Assembly: GCA_023910675.1 (NCBI GenBank)
Contig: JAAVWC010000004.1
Coordinates: 124,001-188,000, forward strand
Reading direction: 5' to 3'
Length of the DNA stretch: 64,000 nt
Origin: Gemmatimonas sp.
GTDB lineage: Bacteria; Gemmatimonadota; Gemmatimonadetes; Gemmatimonadales; Gemmatimonadaceae
Positions 61,141 through 64,000 of the stretch are shown here, piece after piece. The notes under the pieces were generated by a model. The model was not told the origin of the DNA. It saw only the letters and a program-made list of their open reading frames with translations, and searched no databases. The position numbers and the translations under genes were made by a program. Numbering within the stretch: the stretch's first letter is position 1; each line of letters begins with the position of its first letter.

Positions 61141-62073
61141 GTGTCATCGCCCTCCCTGTCGCGGTATCTCGCCTTCCGTCGCACGCAACCGGCACGGCCT
61201 CCGCTCGAGCGGCTGGCCGTGCAGGCGCGCGGACTCACATTCGCCGTGTATCGCACCCCGCCCGTTGGTGATGCGTTGCCCTTGCTGTGCATCAACGGCG
61301 GCCTGCTCTTCGATCACCGTCTGCTTTGGCCCGCGCTCGCACCGCTCGCGCAACATCGCCCGCTGATTTTCTACGATCAGCGCGGCCGTGGGGCGTCGTC
61401 CACACCACCGGGCGTGCACGCTTCTCGCATTGAGTTCGACGCGGGCGATGTTCCCGCGTTGCGCGAGGCCATGGGCATTGCGCAGTGGGATGTCCTGGGC
61501 CACTCCTGGGGCGGCGGCATTGCCATGCTCTCCACCGCGCTCGATGTCGCACGCGACCCGCACGCCGTGCGACGGCTCGTCTTGGTGAACGCCGTAGGTG
61601 TGTCCGGCGAATGGCTACCACCCCTGCATGACGCCGCATTGGCACGCCTCACGGGCGACGCGCGGGCACCGCTGGCGGCGATCGATCCGGCGACGCTGCA
61701 CGTGCCCGATGTGGCGCAACACGCCGACTACGCGCAGGCGTATTTCCCCGCGTGGTTTGCGGATCAGGAGTTCGCCCGCAGCGTGCGTCCGCCGCGGGGT
61801 GACAGTGTGACGGGGGCGCACGTCGCCGCGCGACTGCGCCGCGACGGCTACGATTGGCGCGACCGGTTGCGTGACCTCATCGTGCCGACGCTCGTCGTCC
61901 ATGGTGCGGCAGACATCCTGCCGCTGTCGGAGGCGGCCCGTACGACGGAGTGCCTGACGCACGCGCGTCTGGTCCCCATCGATGGCGTTGGACACAATCC
62001 CTTCTGGGAAGCCCCCGATGCGTTCTTTGCCGCGGTGCAGGCCTTCCTCTCGGAGGGCGCACCGGCTTCCTGA
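61141..62073 (+). CDS. Alpha/beta hydrolase (proline iminopeptidase-like)
   Basis: 310 residues from a GTG at 61141, 20 bp after the dehydrogenase stop. INGGLLFDH (oxyanion), IFYDQRGRGASS, Ser122 in GHSWGGGIAML, Asp in VHGAADILPLSE and His in GVGHNPFWEAP. DQRGRG is typical of proline iminopeptidases, but the lid region is not diagnostic. Cytoplasmic. It could release N-terminal amino acids that feed the adjacent amino-acid dehydrogenase; this link is inferred from position only. Confidence 0.85.
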   Translation: MSSPSLSRYLAFRRTQPARPPLERLAVQARGLTFAVYRTPPVGDALPLLCINGGLLFDHRLLWPALAPLAQHRPLIFYDQRGRGASSTPPGVHASRIEFDAGDVPALREAMGIAQWDVLGHSWGGGIAMLSTALDVARDPHAVRRLVLVNAVGVSGEWLPPLHDAALARLTGDARAPLAAIDPATLHVPDVAQHADYAQAYFPAWFADQEFARSVRPPRGDSVTGAHVAARLRRDGYDWRDRLRDLIVPTLVVHGAADILPLSEAARTTECLTHARLVPIDGVGHNPFWEAPDAFFAAVQAFLSEGAPAS

Positions 62074-62085
62074 TCGTGCGCCTTC

Positions 62086-62910
62086 ATGAAGACCGCCGAA
62101 ACCTTGCTCGCCTGTTGTGTCGTTGGCCTCGCCTGTTTCATTGGCGGCCAGACGATCGGTGCACGTAGCAACGCGGTGCGCGACGAAGCGAGTGGTACGA
62201 TTGTGGGACGTCCGTCGCGCGCAAGCATGCTGCCTGCACGCCTGGCCCGTACGCCGTCTGCGGCATCACGGGCGGCCGTACCACACAGTGAAGAGCGCCT
62301 GGTCGCCGATGCGGCGGGGAGTTCGCGGAGCGCCGGCAACACCGACGACAGGCGCCGGCGCATTGTGAGTGGCATGAGCGGCACCTACATCGACGAGCTC
62401 CTTGTCGCCCGCGACTCCGCGATTTCACGTTGGCCAGATCGGGTGACGCGTCCGCTGCGCGTGTTCGTGGGCGAAGGAACGGCACTGGAGATGTGGAACC
62501 CGGACTTCCTGCCCGCCGTGCGCGATGCGTTCGACGCGTGGGTGGGGGCGCGTATTCCGGTGCGTTTCACGTTCGTGCGCGATTCGGCCACGGCCGACAT
62601 TCACGTGCGCTTCGTGAGCACCTTTGCCAGCGGTATCAGCGGCAAGACGGTGTGGAGCCGCGATGGCGCCCACTGGTTGCTCTCGAGCGACATTCAGCTC
62701 GCGGTCACACATCCCAACGGCGGCAGCATTACGGCGCCGCAGATGCGCGCGATCGCGCTGCACGAAGTCGGACACCTGCTGGGGCTCGACCACACGCGCG
62801 ACACCGAGAACATCATGTCGGCGCGGGTGCGCGTGCGTGAACTGAGCGAGGCGGACAAGGCGACGGTGCGCCTGGTGTACGCCGTCCCGGCGGGGTCGCT
62901 CAAGCGCTGA
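62086..62910 (+). CDS. Matrixin-like zinc metalloprotease, exported
   Basis: 274 residues with an N-terminal hydrophobic helix (LLACCVVGLACFIGG). Zinc site HEVGHLLGLDH: His226, Glu227, His230, His236, followed by a Met-turn (IMSA). The segment before it (TADIHVRFV, SSDIQLAVTHPNG) forms the edge strand of a metzincin fold. No C-terminal hemopexin or PDZ domain. Probably a small secreted or membrane-tethered peptidase. It starts 12 bp after the preceding hydrolase stop, so the two are likely co-transcribed. Confidence 0.85.
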   Translation: MKTAETLLACCVVGLACFIGGQTIGARSNAVRDEASGTIVGRPSRASMLPARLARTPSAASRAAVPHSEERLVADAAGSSRSAGNTDDRRRRIVSGMSGTYIDELLVARDSAISRWPDRVTRPLRVFVGEGTALEMWNPDFLPAVRDAFDAWVGARIPVRFTFVRDSATADIHVRFVSTFASGISGKTVWSRDGAHWLLSSDIQLAVTHPNGGSITAPQMRAIALHEVGHLLGLDHTRDTENIMSARVRVRELSEADKATVRLVYAVPAGSLKR

Positions 62911-62960
62911 GTGCGCCACCGCCGCGTGCGTGTGCGGTGCGCGCTCGGCGGTGCTGGGAC

Positions 62961-64000
62961 TCAGCGCAGCGTCAGGACCACGGTGCGGGTCGCGCCGCTC
63001 TTGTTCTGCACCAGCAGTCGCGCTTCGCGCGCCGCATACATTACGCGCCGCAACGCCACGACATCGCGCACCGGCGTGCCGTTCACCGACCGCACGACTT
63101 CGCCAGAGCGCAGGCCGGCGTCGGCGGCTGGCGTGCCGGCGGGCACCCGCAACACCAGGACGCCGGGCTCGAGGCCGAGGCTTTCGGCGAACTCGTCGTC
63201 GATGGTCGCGAACTGCGCGCCCGCGAGCACGAGGACCCCACTGCCGCTGAACATGTTCATCGTGGGCGGCACGGGCATGGCCGGCGCCCCGCCGGGCTGC
63301 ACGCGCGAGAGCATGAGCGCCCGCACTTCCTGCGGACGCGGTGCCACCGTCACGGGGACATCGCGCGGCTTGCCGGCGCGACGGATACGCAGCCGCACTG
63401 TGTTGCCGGCCGTAATGAGCTCCGCGTAGTTCACCGCCGCGTGCGTCACGTCGCGTCCGTTATAGGCGATCAGCGTGTCGCCGGCCCCGAGTCCGGCGCG
63501 TCCGGCGGGCGATCCGATATCCACCGTTTCGACCACGGGATACTCACAGTGGCTCGTCATGACGCCATCGGGCGTCACGATGCGAATCTGCGCGCCGGAG
63601 AGCGACAGCCCCATGTACCCCGACGGCGCCGTGACGCCGTTGGGCAGCGACGCTTCGGCTTCGCCGGCGAATGCGGCGACCTGCGGTTGCAGCGACCGGA
63701 TGAACTTGCTGATGTCGGGCGTCTGCACGCGCATCGCCGTGTCGATGGCAATGAACAGGCGTCGCGGTGCACCGTTGCCGGCTTCCTCACGCGTGAAGCG
63801 CACCACCACCTGCATGAGTGAATCAACGCCGCGCTGTACCTGCGAAATGCGCTGCACCTGATGGCCTTCGAGGCCGCGCAGCTGTTCGAGCGTGAGCGCC
63901 GCACTTTCGAGTTCGCGCTTGAGCCGGAGCAGCGCCAACCCTTCGGGCGCATTCACCAACATCGACGGCGACGATTCGAGTTCGAGGCACACGTTTGTCG
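62961..64000 (-). CDS. Protein with two PDZ domains (5' end beyond window)
   Basis: At least 343 residues; the frame stays open to the right edge, so the true N-terminus lies outside. The visible N-terminal ~110 residues are helical with Arg/Glu/Leu heptads (LRLKRELESAALTLEQL). PDZ 1 (~125-220) has SGYMGLSLSG and GSPAGRAGLGAGDTLIAYNGRDV. PDZ 2 (~250-343) has PGVLVLRVPAGTPAADAGLRSGEVVRSVNGTPV. No protease domain is seen in the window. Convergent with the matrixin-like gene. Likely a periplasmic scaffold or the C-terminal part of a secreted peptidase-associated protein. Confidence 0.85.
   Translation of the reverse strand, partial: TNVCLELESSPSMLVNAPEGLALLRLKRELESAALTLEQLRGLEGHQVQRISQVQRGVDSLMQVVVRFTREEAGNGAPRRLFIAIDTAMRVQTPDISKFIRSLQPQVAAFAGEAEASLPNGVTAPSGYMGLSLSGAQIRIVTPDGVMTSHCEYPVVETVDIGSPAGRAGLGAGDTLIAYNGRDVTHAAVNYAELITAGNTVRLRIRRAGKPRDVPVTVAPRPQEVRALMLSRVQPGGAPAMPVPPTMNMFSGSGVLVLAGAQFATIDDEFAESLGLEPGVLVLRVPAGTPAADAGLRSGEVVRSVNGTPVRDVVALRRVMYAAREARLLVQNKSGATRTVVLTLR

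Overview
The window is GC-rich, densely coded bacterial DNA. The gene content suggests a Gemmatimonadota (Gemmatimonas-like) chromosome: an ABC permease fused to an M1 aminopeptidase, a SusC/RagA-type plug carried on a small lipoprotein, several Tat-exported proteins, beta-oxidation genes and heavy two-component/c-di-GMP signalling. This assignment is inferred from family content, not from a marker gene. No rRNA, tRNA or CRISPR array was seen.

Layout. 1-8.5 kb: an IS3 scrap at the left edge, a lipoprotein alpha/beta hydrolase, an AraC regulator, an ABC ATPase translationally coupled to the permease-M1 fusion, and a Tat protein preceded by a 14-bp tandem repeat. 8.5-17.6 kb (minus strand): a compact run fadI-fadJ-dinB-M14 peptidase-proline dehydrogenase-small protein-rsgA, followed by the remains of an ECF sigma/anti-sigma pair. 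17.6-25.6 kb: glpD, an enoyl reductase-like MDR protein, greA, a multiply frameshifted siderophore receptor, a LOG-family protein (one frameshift) and a phosphodiesterase. 25.7-33 kb: an RsbQ-like hydrolase facing a coupled signalling operon (hybrid kinase, REC-GGDEF-EAL, HDOD, then MazG-like). 33-38 kb: queG, whose 3' end abuts a decayed mobile island (serine-recombinase tail, IS630 fragment, intact AlbA_2/Schlafen-type gene, IS5 fragment), then csbD behind a near-consensus sigma-54 promoter. 38-48 kb: gamma-glutamyltransferase, a broken P-loop gene, the copper operon copZ-copA-csoR, a VOC dioxygenase-like gene, and four exported proteins (plug lipoprotein, His-rich protein, outer-membrane barrel, DUF4440-like fusion with a His/Met linker) that could form a cell-envelope metal module. 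48-55 kb: a Ser/Thr kinase, a wrecked PQQ sugar dehydrogenase, an isoquinoline 1-oxidoreductase-type Mo enzyme and phosphoglucomutase, followed by a long inverted repeat enclosing two terminator hairpins. 55-64 kb: PP2C phosphatase, light-dependent protochlorophyllide reductase (LPOR), PepSY reductase, patatin, Glu/Leu dehydrogenase, alpha/beta hydrolase, matrixin-like protease and a PDZ protein cut by the window end.

Most notable points: (1) a clear LPOR gene, with all catalytic and landmark cysteine residues, and no other pigment gene nearby; (2) the siderophore receptor and the PepSY gene, 35 kb apart, share one promoter design: a 19-bp palindrome (16/19 identical) holding the -35, a matched -10, and a Fur-like box exactly 30 bp from the palindrome; (3) the copper-linked exported gene set; (4) a sigma-54 promoter in front of csbD. 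Several conserved genes between 8.5 and 24.2 kb are broken by single-base indels. These may be real decay or residual assembly error, and the annotation marks each one.
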